Shown in pieces: positions 47,271 to 59,600 of a stretch of 64,000 nt of DNA (positions are counted from its first letter, which is position 1; each line of letters opens with the position of its first letter). Source of the DNA: Rhynochetos jubatus (taxonomy: Eukaryota > Chordata > Aves > Eurypygiformes > Rhynochetidae); the NCBI GenBank assembly GCA_027574665.1, contig CM050649.1, positions 59,920,150 to 59,984,149 of the forward strand. The letters are read 5' to 3'. Below the pieces are notes generated by a model. It saw only the letters and a program-made list of their open reading frames with translations, had not been told where the DNA came from and did not search any database. The position numbers and the translations under genes were made by a program.

Positions 47271-47404
47271 GTCACTTGCTTCAGCTTTCTGGGCTGCCAG
47301 TGCACACTGCTGGTTCATGTCCAGCTTTTTGTCCAACAACGCCCCCAACTCCTTCTCCTTATGGCTGTTCTCAAACCATTCTCTGCTCAGCCTGTAGTTG
47401 TGTT
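47271..47404 (-). mobile_element. CR1: CR1 LINE fragment
   Basis: Short minus-orientation CR1 piece: 'ttctgggctgccagtgcaca', 'tggttcatgtccagcttttt', 'cccaactccttctcctt'. It is adjacent to a plus-orientation piece that begins at 47405. Confidence 0.75.
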
Positions 47405-47735
47405 TGGAATGCCAACTGTATCCTGGGCTGTATCCAGACAAGTGTGGCCAGAAGTTCAAGGCAGTTGATTCTCCCCCTTTACTCTGCTCTCATGAGATCC
47501 CACCTGCAGTGCTGCATCCAGCTCTGGGGCCCTCAACATAAGAAGGATATCAACTGGTTGAAGCAAGTCCAGAGGAGGCCACAAAAATGCTCAGAGGGCT
47601 GAAGCACCTCTGCTATGAGGACAGGCTGAGAGAATTTGGGTTGTACAGCCTAGAGAAGAGAAGGCTCCAGTGAGACCTTATAGCAGCCTTCCAATACCTG
47701 AAGGAGCCTACAAGGAAGCTGGAAGGGGACCTCTA
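47405..47735 (+). mobile_element. CR1: CR1 LINE fragment, 3' truncated
   Basis: Plus-orientation CR1: 'tcctgggctgtatccagaca', 'tcatgagatcccacctgcag', 'ccagctctggggccctcaac', 'cttccaatacctgaaggagc', stopping at 'aggaagctggaaggggacct' without the usual tail. Lack of a 3' end is unusual for CR1, which normally loses its 5' end, so a later deletion or recombination is likely. Confidence 0.88.
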
Positions 47736-50029
47736 AGCATGTTTCCAAATCATGCCCTAGGCATGGCTTTCTATACTGTTGTATTTATATTTTTTGCTTG
47801 GAACTCACTGCAGTCAAATGGAAGAATAGCAGGAAAGTAAACCAACCATGCAGTGCAAAATTAGTGCCTTCTATGCCTTTAACCTATTAGTATGTTTAAA
47901 ATAATGAAGGATGTGTAGGCACACAGTTGTCTACCAACTGTTCCCAGGAGAGTGTAGAAACCTACAGGATTCTGCTCCATAAATACTAAGCCAAAATATT
48001 TTGACTGATTATCATATAAAATGTGGAGCGTAAAGAGAAGTTCTACATCTTTCACACTTTGCAGATGCATGAGAAGGATAGCCAGAAACTGGCCAAAACA
48101 ATATTTGATTCTCTCCTTTGATACTGGATGGTAATAGTTACTATATTTTATGAAAACTTTGAACAGTTTAGATAGTCCCTCTGAATGCTTAATTTCTCTT
48201 GTTATACTGCCTCATTCTGTCCTGAAATTTACTGCATAGTGTTAGTGGAGTTCAGACAGCTCCTGTCACCAAGATAAGAGCTGCTTTACCATGTATTCAT
48301 CAAGCAGTTCTACATAGTGAAATCATTTATTAATCTGGTTAAATGTTCTTTTTTTGGACATTCCCCACCTACACAGATGGGTTCTTGTGAAATGGTGTCT
48401 GAAAGCAGAACTGATAGCTACAGGGATAACTGACACAAGGTTTTTTCTTTCTTTTTTTTTTTTTTTTTTTTTTTCCTTTATCTTTGTACTGTGTAATACT
48501 TAACTACAGGTAAGAGACTCAGAATTAAGTCATAAACCTAAAACTTGTCCTAAAGCCAATTTCTGTTACTATATGGTGTGTTCATGAGATCATCACCTGT
48601 CTTAAAATATAAATGATGTGATAAGATTTTAAGAGTTGAATACTAAACACTACAGCTTAGTGCCTTAACATCTACCTTTTTTAAGGGTGACTTTTAAATA
48701 TTTGATAAATATTTCATGCTATTGCTACTTGTTCTGCAGCACAGAGAGATCAAACAGATACAATTGAACACAGAAGACCAGAAAAAGCCAAGCTATATAA
48801 TCCAATTTAAGCATTTTTGAAATTGTTCTCTGCCCCAAAAAAATCAACAAAAAACAACCTTAGGTTCTAGAAATTTTAATTACCTTTTGTTGACGTCTAA
48901 GAAACAAGAGTTTTACAGAAAAAATACTGTTGAAGAGTCAAGTGAATCTTTGCAGTTAATGAACTTCACATGGTGTTGGTACTGGTTTTGGACTGTAGAT
49001 AACTTTAGTGTAGACAAACTGGTCTGTGTAGAAAAGACATACATGTAGTTACTAAACATTTTGTTCTAATTGTCAAGAGCCTCAACTTGGATGAGATTTG
49101 GATTTGGTATCAATATTTAAGAATTAATCTTCCTCTTCTACTGCAGATGAGATTTTGGGAGACTAACACTTGGTCTGAGAAAGAATGGTGTAAAATGTAG
49201 CTCTTGTATGGCAATCTAATTCATCAGAATGTGATAAAGCATTTATAAAACCCATTATCTATACACATTTACATTTCCTCTTAGTTCTTAAAATATTTAC
49301 CATGTTCTGAATAAAACAAATTAAATCATAATGTGTTAAAATTAGCAATAATTATTTCAGGAAAAAAAACACAATCATGCCTATATTTTCAGCAGTATAA
49401 AAACAATACCTGTGATTATGTTCTAAAAAACTATTAGGTTTCTTCTGAAGAAACCTAATGAAAAATATTTATTTTTCCTGGAACATTATGTTGTTTCACT
49501 TTGATTGAAAAGATTTTTTTGTTTGTTTTGCTTATGGCAATATTTCCATTTTAACTTCTTTTATACTTTTTCTTCCACAAAATTGTTCAATAATTCCAAT
49601 TTAAAATAGAAAGTCAAATTTAAATGTAGAAATGTCTCATGAAATTATATTTCTATTTTATGGATGAATACACAAAACATGCATTAAGGTAAATGAGATA
49701 TAAAGATTTACATCTGAGGAACAGAAAAATCTTTTTAATATATTTTCTGATTTTTGCTTATGTAGTTGAATGCCATATGGGGACAATCTTTCAACAGTTG
49801 ATAGGTGAGACTGGCAACGTATAGCTAGCTACATACGGACCAAAGACTAAAGTAATTTATTTGTGTTATGATTTCAGCTTATTCTAGGCTATTGCTGTTA
49901 TTATTATAAATAGTATTCATCAAAAAGAAACATATTATTATGTCTACAAGTGACATAAAAAGTTACGAATAGCTTATTAATTTGTTATCCTGGAGAATCC
50001 ACTCACTGTCCACCTCCCATAACAGGGAT
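47736..50029. other. Non-coding, no recognised feature
   Basis: AT-rich sequence with a long T-run near 48443-48475. An inverted motif 'taggtttcttctgaagaaaccta' near 49436-49458 can form a short hairpin. No gene recognised. Confidence 0.55.
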
Positions 50030-50318
50030 TTCATTGGTCACTCTTTATGCCCCTGATCTGGACCTGATTGTTTGTCAGTCAGTGGGTGGTGAGCTATTTT
50101 GTCATATGTTGTATTTTCTATTATTTTAATTACTTATTAATAGTAGTATTGTTAGTATTAGGATCAATATAATTTTCACTTATATTATTAAATAGTTCTT
50201 ATCTCAACTTTACAAGTTTTCCTTGTCTTTTCCTCTGACTCTTCCTGCACTGGGGAAGAGGATAGGTAAGCAAGCGACTGTGTGGTACTTAATTGCCAGA
50301 TAAAGCTAAACTATGACA
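50030..50318 (+). mobile_element. Decayed family-B-related LTR, 3' part
   Basis: Plus-orientation remnant resembling the 3' part of the family-B LTR: 'gtcagtgggtggtgagctat', 'tgtattttctattattttaa', 'aaatagttcttatctcaact', 'ccttgtcttttcctctgact', ending 'agctaaactatgaca' against the family 'agttaaaccacgaca'. The GC-rich 5' part is absent or unrecognisable. Confidence 0.68.
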
Positions 50319-53183
50319 CAGACTCCACAGGCCAGTAAAGGTGTGTAAAAAAGAGCAATCTGTAGAGCAGAAGTTCATCTTGTTTGTTCTTCATTTTCTC
50401 TAGATAAAACTTCTACAGCACAGAGTGATAATACAACAGAACAAAAAGATAAGAGCTAGGAAATTATTCTATCATAGATGATTCAAGAAACCAAAGATTC
50501 CTGAGACATTAGTATTAACTGACCAGTTAATCCATCAAAGAAATAATATAGGTATTTTGGATGTAACAATTGAACATCAGGATGTGGTCACCTGACTTCA
50601 ATTCCCTCAGCCTGTCTTTCTCATTTCAAGAAATTCACTAATTCAGGACACCTAATTCTAGGGAACCATCCAGTAGCCCAAACATAGCTGTTTTACACTG
50701 TTTGTGATACTTCCAGATGTACCTGAGACATTCACATACATCTGGCAGATATGACAGGTGCTATCTTTGTCCTTCTGGAGGTGCAGCTTAAGGCTGGAGA
50801 AGTTACTCAAAGTCCTTCAAAGCAACAGTAGATGTAATCATGCCTAGAGATTAAATACCTACTTCAAACCAGTCATCTAGGGTTCAGTTCAGTTTCTGAC
50901 ACACCATTGCCCAGTGCTGCCTGAGACGCCCTGCAATCTGGCTTCCTCCAAAGCCAATGCTGAGACGATTTGAGGAGGTGATATTCACACCCGACCATAG
51001 CAGCCTACATTGAAGGGCTGAACCACTCCTTAGCAGTGCTTCTTGGTTTCCCTGGCCATGCAGGCAGGCTAAAATGCTAACTGAAACTGAATGCTTAACT
51101 TCCTGTATGAATAAAGGTGTATGAGATGAATGCCATCACCCTTTTTCTTTCTTGGTGTTTCACTTGACTATCCTACCTCACAGGTTGACATGAGGATAAA
51201 TTCCCTAAAAATCTTGGAGCTGCGATAGTGATGAGTGCAGCATAAATACTTGTGTGAAGCTGTGCTCCTAAGTGAGAATGGGAGACAGATGCCAGATTAA
51301 AATGTCTTTCCAAAAGAGGAAAAAAGAACACTTAAACTCAGATATATGGATTTATTAAGTTTAGTGCTGAAAATGACCGGCCAAGCTTAAAAAAAAAGAA
51401 AAAAGGAAGGAAAGCATTTTCTGTTCTGTTAGTAGTGTTCACATATAGATTTTCCCCTTGAGCTTGGCTCAGAGAGTCACATAAAAAATAAAAATATGTG
51501 AAACCATTCACATTGCTCAAAGAAACTGGGATACTTCTATGAGTAAGTGGTACTTGATCATACAATTTGCATGAACAAATGAGGGTATGGTTGTATTTGC
51601 AGTGCAAATATGTATTCTCCCTCCCTCTAAATTTTGACCAACTCGTTTCAACACATCTATTAAGTGAGCCCCAAAGGTTAACTGACTACACCAGCTATTT
51701 TTTGTTTGATCATAATCTCCCTTTTTCTGAAGTTTTATGTGTCAAGAGAAGCAAAGCACTCTAACTTTCAATTAACGTAAAGACATTTGTATTTTTAACA
51801 GCACTGGTAGCAGAAAAAAAAAGTATGGATAATAGTGAGGCAATAAATAAGCCAAAGGTGTGAACTCATTATTAAATATATCAAAGAAAAATAGACTGGA
51901 AGAATAAAGTGTACAAATACCTGTGCAGTTGTTGAGGACTACTACATCTGACAAATTTATTAATTGGTGAAGGTGCCACCTCCCCTGTGCTGTTCAGTAA
52001 CAGAAAACTGCTAGATACAAATAATGGAAGCTGAAATCAGTGTTTTGTAGCAATAAAAGTTGTTACTGTGAGCACAATACATGCCTAGCCTGAAATTTAG
52101 ACTTGGTTAACTACCTAGAAATGTTGGTCCGCTCTGCAAATGAGGATGTGATTAACAGAATTTCATGGATTTTGGGTCAGTTTCATCTGAGTAAAAACAT
52201 CATAGATACATCATAGCTACATCTGAGTGTGGGATTAGTGAGATTTGATTGACAGACTTGGGGACTACTGGGCCTTTCCAGGGAGTGATTAGTGTCACAG
52301 TGTTGTAGACACGGAAAGTAAGAAAGGTGAGACACATTTTTTAATAGTTTGTTCCAGATGCCTGAAAACAGCCATCTGACTAGGTAAGAAAAAAAAAAAA
52401 AAGACACAAGAAGGTTGATGGAAACATCCTGGTAGTTGTCACACATGGACAAGGTATCAAGAAGAAAGCAGTTCTACCTTGGTGTTTCTACATTAGTGTT
52501 TTCATCCAGGGAATCTCTCTGTTGCTCACCCTCTTGGCACTTCAGCTTGCAGCAGAGCATGCTCTCAGGGAATGACAAAAAGTCCCTTTCAGATGGAGCT
52601 AAACCAAGAGGTCTGCTCCAGGCATGTACTTAAAATCCTCCAAGCATTGATGTGTACTAACTGTACAGGACTAGCCTAGAAACAGTGTAAAATAAAACCA
52701 CAGAAATGCATACATTGTGTATGTCAAGTCCACAACTCCAACCATTTTGTTGTACACTGCCAATGTGGTGTCCTAATTGCTACACTATAAACAAAACTCT
52801 TCAGATGTAGGTCATATTATAATGAGTTAGACAGATGCTGTACAGTGCTCTAAGTCATAGAATTAATTTTACGTTGGTTATATTCATTCTATGAATTTTC
52901 TTTCTTCAAGTTTTCTTCTCAAATAATTTTCCCTTCTGCTTTCCTGTTTCAGAAAAATTATCACACACAAAAACACAGATATGCATTTTTGTATTTATTT
53001 TATTAATTCATAGATGGTTTATTTCTGTCTCTTAATGCAAAACCATATTAAATCCACTATTATAAAAATATGCATTATGGAAAGGAACTCCTCTACAACT
53101 GAATGCTTGGAGCTCCACCAGAAATTACTCATCTGCACATGGTTGCAGCTTAAAAAAGGAATGGGTGGTATGCTTAGTAGCAT
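50319..53183. other. Non-coding, no recognised feature
   Basis: AT-rich sequence; A-run near 52387-52401. No gene or repeat family recognised. Confidence 0.55.
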
Positions 53184-53632
53184 ACACATAGCTGAAGCAC
53201 CTCTCCTATGAAGAAAGCCTGAGAGTGTTGGGCTTGTTCAGCCTGGAGAAGAGAAGGCTTTGGGGAGACCTTATTGCAGCCTTCCAGTACCTGAAGGGGG
53301 CTTACAAGGAAGCTCGGGTGTGTGTGTGTGTGTGTGTGTACATTTTACAAGGGCCTGTAGTGACAAGACAAGGGGTAATGGGTTTAAACTGAAAGCTGGG
53401 AGATTTAGATTGGACACCAGGAAGAAGTTCTTCATGGAGAGGGTGTTGAAGCATTGGAACAGGTTGCCCAGAAAAGTTGTGGATGCCCCATCCCTGTCTG
53501 TCTTCAAGGCCAGGCTGGATGAGGCTTTGAGCAACCTGGCCTAGTGGAGGGTGTCCCTGCCCATGGCAGGGGGGTTGGAACTAGATGGTCTTTAAGGTCC
53601 CTTCCAACCCAAACCATTCTATGATTCTATAA
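53184..53632 (+). mobile_element. CR1: CR1 LINE, 3' fragment with GT microsatellite
   Basis: A comparatively well-kept CR1 3' end in plus orientation: 'ctgaagcacctctcctatga', 'gcctggagaagagaaggctt', 'aagaagttcttcatggagag', terminal 'cccttccaacccaaaccattctatgattctat'. A (GT)11 run at 53318-53339 sits where this family normally has a G-rich stretch. Its 94-codon frame (53260-53544) is CR1 sequence. Confidence 0.94.
53318..53339 (+). repeat. (GT)n microsatellite
   Basis: Eleven GT units inside the CR1 copy, probably expanded from its G-rich segment. Confidence 0.95.
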
Positions 53633-56600
53633 TTTGTGATAAAAAACAATGTGAAAATGAAAATAATCCTTCTTAGCTATTTCAATGGGAACTTTTTTCC
53701 CATGTTTCCTTTAATTCTAATCTCTCACCGTATTTTCAGCCTAAAGCTCTCTTCCCAGCCAAGCACCTCTCATATTACAATGTCTGGAGATGGATAAGCA
53801 GTGGGATACAAGAGCAGAGAGGCTAAATAATGCATTGCTGCCTTGCAAGTACCCTTAGCAGTTATACAGCAGCTGCTTCAGACACACTTTTAAAAATGGG
53901 ATGTATGAGAGTGGTGTTTGCTGAGGTGCAAATATCATTCTCAAATCCTACACATATAATAAGGTAAAAATTTTATCAGACCTTGTGGTTGTTGTTAAGT
54001 GTAGAATTTTATAACAGTTGTGAATTAACCACTTATGGAAATAGTTGTCCTCTGTTATTTCTGGGACAACTGGAATTTTCTGGTGAGTTTATTCCAATCT
54101 CTCTCCTTTCAGTTTTTGGTGGATGTTTGGGAGGTTGCTTTGGTTTTATTTTTTTCCTTTTTTTCCTCAGTGAGGGGGTTAATTCCTTTCATGCAACAAC
54201 ACAAGTGAATTAGATTTCATGAAAGGAAATTTTACAAAATTAAGGGAAAAATTAATAGGGCAGTGAGAGGAACTAATAAAACTTAAGAGTCTGGAGACAG
54301 ACTGAAAGATCTTGTTAGAATTGCTTAATGAAGCAAAGATAGAACAATTTACAATTCCCCCAAACATGAAACTGTAGTGGGCAAGAAAAGAGTTCTGCTA
54401 AACAAGAAACTGGGTGAGGGGAGGGTGCAGAGAAGGATAATATTAGAGAGATATATATGGATTGGAAGCCTAAAGAAAGTATTTTTACCTTGTATTTTTG
54501 TCAACAAGAATAAAGATCAGGGTTTTCATGATTTCAGAATGTAAAAAAGCAGAAATATTAAAATACATGAAAAGTTTTAATGCAAAGTAAAAGATTAAAG
54601 TCCTACAGTGGTTAATATTGTGGAGATTCATAGTAACAGTCTGAAAAGCAAAGGCCTAAATATGCAGAAAGGCAAACATAGAGGTATTAAGAAAAGATAA
54701 ATGAAAAAATCACTCAGCAAACTAATCTACCTCTTTTTAATGCTAAAATTTCTAGAATTAATGAAAGCTGAGAATCAATAATTGAGGAGGAAGAGAGGAA
54801 ACACCCCCCTCAAATAACCCATAGCTACCAATGTAGACTACAGAATTTATTTTTGTTTTACCATGAAGAATAATAACTTGCCAACACCAATGTTTTTTCC
54901 AAAAACATTTCAGAAATTCTGCAGACAGAAGAATTTATTTCTAAGGCTCCCAGTATGATAGCTTTTGGGATAAAAAAAATGATTATTCTCCTGGTATTTT
55001 TTAAATCTCTTTTTCGAGATTAAACAAAAATACCCAAGGGAATATCTCAGGAACATCAGTGGAATCTCCACTGTTACGTAGGACAAGATTTGTAAGAAAT
55101 TGTTCTTATACTGGGGATAGGCTCAGTAGATTTTTATACCTATTTTATATTATCTCATGTAGCTTTAGGTAATGTTAAGATGTGGGGTTTTTCCCCTCAA
55201 GACAGGGAAACCTGTTCCCTACCATACAGGGATATTTTCCCTCCAAAAAATGACATTGACAGAGACCCCAGCACTATTATTTTTTTCTTTCTGTGTTATA
55301 TGCATTTATAGAGAATGTAATATTTAATTTCTGATTTGAGATACAAATAAAGAATATTGACAGAACTTATTCTTTCCTTTCAAACCCTCAGTCTGCCAGG
55401 AGAAAGATAATATAATTAAATATGAAGTCCTTTTTTCTAATAGTAGTGATAACCATCATGACTTCAGTACCTGTGGGTCTCAAGGCGCCTAACCAAACAT
55501 AACTAAACCAAATAAAAGAAATGATGACATGGTTCAGTAAATTTCAGAACCCTTAAGAAAAATGAAAGAAAAAACCAAAACCACCACTCTGGAATGACAC
55601 AAACTAATTATTCAGTGAGGAAAATTCTTATTTTTTAATCATTAGCAGTACGTTATGACCAATTAACTTGCTATGCTCTTAATCCTTTTAGAAATGGAAA
55701 GTGCACCGGATGGATTTCCAAGATGGCAATATGATTTCATAGATCCTATTTGTTAGCAGATGAATAAGATGAATCCTTGTGTAATCTGCACCGTGTCATA
55801 GAGTTATAACGATGAAACAGATTGCTTCACATTTGCGAAGTTTTCAGCATGTAATCTACATGCAAGTGGATTGGTTATGAACAGTCTTATTTTTGATTAA
55901 TCACAGTGTTTGTGACTGTATCTGGGGCAAATTCAACTTTTGATGACTATGTCCTGCTTACAGAAATTACCAGTAGCTTTAATTTGGTTAAAGTATCAAT
56001 TTTGTATTATCCTATGTCACTTTCAAGTGACATAATCGACTACTAACCAGCTGGCATGTTCCACTAAAGAACTGGCTAGAATGCTGTGACAAATGAGACA
56101 AGCATTAACTACACGGAGGAAGTTCTGTGGAGCTTGATGTTCTCTTATAATGGATTTCGAAATAAGCAGGAAACAACAATTCATGCAACTCTAATATTTA
56201 CAACCCTAATACTTAATTAATAATTTTATAGTACTGTACATACATTTAGTTAATTGTAGAGTGTGACTTCACTAGTAAATTAACACTATTAATATTTTAG
56301 ATAACAATCTCTGAGGCCAGAAAACTGCATGATAGTGATGAGAATGCCGCTCTACTAGAGCTTGTTTTCATTGAACATTAATTTTGAAAGTGTTCCTTTA
56401 CAAACCTGAAGGACTGCACTTCTCAAAAAGAACATACAGAAATAAACAGAACAAGTGAACCAGTTATGGTTTACGTTATAAAATATTAGGTTTAAAACAT
56501 AGTAATCTGCAAAAATAATCAGCCATCAACACCAATTGTACAGTAGGTTTTAACCATTTCTCTGCATCAGGTGTTTGGTCTATGATGTGTTTTCTGACAT

Positions 56601-59600
56601 GTTTCAGTTTGCATATAAATGTTAAATTATAAATGTCGTATTTCTAATTGGAAAGAACTCCCATCGGGTTTGGGAATATTATGCTGCTTTTTTTTTTTTG
56701 TTTTGTTTTCCTTCCTAGAAGAACATAAATAAATCAAATAGAATATGAATTTCTTCTGTACAATTTAGCTCAGAATTTTGTTCCTTCAGCTTCAATTTAT
56801 GACCACTTTATGCACGTGATACTATTCCTAAAACATATGACGAATTTTTCATAGGTTCCTATTGCCTTTGGTTGCCCTTTCCTCCCACTTTGAATGTCTG
56901 GGAGTTTCGTGCTTGCAATATCTCAGGGAATCAAGCCCAGGGTTTTTAGGAGATACAAAGGAAGCTGCTGCCTTCCACACTGTCCTGAACACAGCATATT
57001 ACAAGGAAAGCCTGAGATCCCACTAAAATTGATATGAATGCAGTCTAAATCCACTAAAAAAATTGGGCCAATTGAGCTATTTTTTCTCCTCTTCCTCTCC
57101 CCCCACCCCCCCATTACTTTTATTTCCTCCTTCTTCACACACATCCACATCCCACACCCCCTTTTTTTTAAACTTACAATCAGCCCTTTCTAGTTTACTG
57201 ATGTGTGCAGAGCAGGTTATGGTTAATAGTAACAGCATAGCATTCTGAGATTAATGTTGTTATTCTTGTGTCATAGGGACATCAAAAGCAGTATAAAAAC
57301 ATTCAGAGTGACAGGTGGCATTTGCTTTGTTACTCTGCTTTTGCACATGTCTGTGACATCTCTTCCTAGACACAGTGGGGCTTTGATTCCTTGGTGTTTT
57401 GTATTCATGTACTTTCCACAGTGTTGCTATGGATCTACAGTATGCTAGGAATTGCAGAAATTCAAAGCATGCATGTAAAGGGATAAATGATAAATTGTTG
57501 ATGGGGAAAAAATGACTGTGGTCAAGCATGGGAAATAATCCATGAGAGATTTGTATTCCAAAAAGAGCCTAAACTCCCATGGAAACATAAATGATCACTA
57601 TTGTTTGTCCTACAATTTTCAACCATTCCAGAGAGGTTTCCTACTAATACTAATCTTAAAAATAGATGGTAGTTAGCAGAGGCCACAAATGCACCCTCTC
57701 ATAGCTGGGTAGTATATTTTAATCCTGTAAGTGTCATTGTGCCACTCTCTGGTTCAACGTTGGTTTCCCGGTTTAGTATTCAGAGAGCTAATTCATTTTG
57801 TTGCTGGCAGCAGTGCATTAATGATCAAGCTACGACAATGAACACTGTCTGCATAACAAATGCGTCTTTCTCAAGCTGCAGTAAATACAAAGTGATTAAC
57901 ATGAAATAACTGCTCCAGCAAACCGCTTCTCTGCTTTTAAATAAATACTAGTGTTTTTATTTAACCCTGCATTTGTCAGATATGTCTTGAATGGGCTTGT
58001 TTGCATTTATGTTTTGTCTAAGTTAAAAGCAAGGGTGGGGGGATTGCTACCTTGGAGCTTCTTTTTACAGAAAGCATTCTATTGGAGATCTGCTGTTAGC
58101 ATGCTGGATGCAAATGATTATTAATACCCTGTTCCCTGCTTCTGACATTTACTAAGGCAGAAGCATCAAATAGTACTAAATCACATCATGCTTCCAGCTA
58201 CCTTAATCCTGCCATACTATCTAAGCTAATGAAAATAAGGTTTGAGCAGGTTAATGTTGCAGTTCTTAATAACCTTAAAATCTAAAAGAGCACAAGGTGG
58301 AGTTGGTTTGCCTCCCAGGTCAGACGAGAAAGTATGAAGAGGGAGGGTTGTGGAATGAGAAGAATCAAACTGAGGTTGCCCTCCTCTCACTGATCCACCC
58401 CCAGTTTTTCTTCTTAATCCTGGCATAATAAAAGATCTGAGCAATGTCACTGTATTATGAAAAGATGGTATTATTCTATTCTTAGAAGGAGTAAGACAGA
58501 GACAGAGGCAGAGACAGAGATGGAGGTGATTGATTTGACGTCAATGTCCCTTATCCTCATTGCCATTCAGTCCCTGTTGGGGGAGTCCCTACCTGAAATG
58601 TAACAGAAAAACAAAAATATAGCACCCTACATGAAACACTTTGAAATGGTTCTCTTGCCATCCAGACAATCCTCTGAAGCCGTGTTGTTCACATTCCCAC
58701 TGTCATCTCGCTTCATCTCATTATAATGTGCCAGTAGCGTAGGCTTTTTTCTCCACAACTGTCTTTTAGAGACAGAGTTTTATTGCAAGATATCACATAA
58801 GAGAGCTCAGGTATTCTTTTTTTTTTTTTTTTTCCTTGTTAAGGCACTGCTGTAAGGATTTATTGTTTGCATGTATTTTTAAAGGACTAGAAACACTAGA
58901 AATTTCCCTCATTTAGATCATATATGAGTCACTTTTACAACCAGGTTATAGAACTTGAACGGTTATATTTATTGTGGAAATAGATCTTTTTACTGTTCTA
59001 TGAAGCTCATTTAAAGGTATATCTCAGTGAAAAATAAACATTATGCTGATGTGAAGCATAATCAAGAGGAAGAGAAAAAGAAAATCAGAAGAGAAAACTT
59101 TGCTGTCCTCAAGGAGAGTCACAAAAAGTATTAACCATATCTTTTGTTTTTTAAGACATACGGATTCACGTTAAGTATTGAATAAAATTTAGGTAGGGGA
59201 AAACCAAAGAAGTGTCTTCAGACACTGTTTAAAAATTTGGAACCAGTTCCTTTTTCACTCATTAAATATAACTCAGGTTCATTGGAGCTTTAAATCAAAG
59301 GAAAAAAATCCCTTCTGTTCCTAAGAATACAAACTGCATAGATTGTTAAGAAGAAATAAATATTTGCAAAACATCTTTGCTTGGAGCAGGATGCATATGG
59401 ACGTGTGACTATAATATAACCTACCAAAGACAATGAGTAGAGGAGAAAGGAATGGCTGGTAAACAGGCAAAACAAATATCCAGAGGTATTCCCTTGACAA
59501 TCAGAGCCTCAAATGTAATCACATTTAAATACGATAAGATCAGTAGAGCTGTGCTGATTCAGAGGTATAAAGATTCCCATAGCTACAGACCTCCCTCTTC

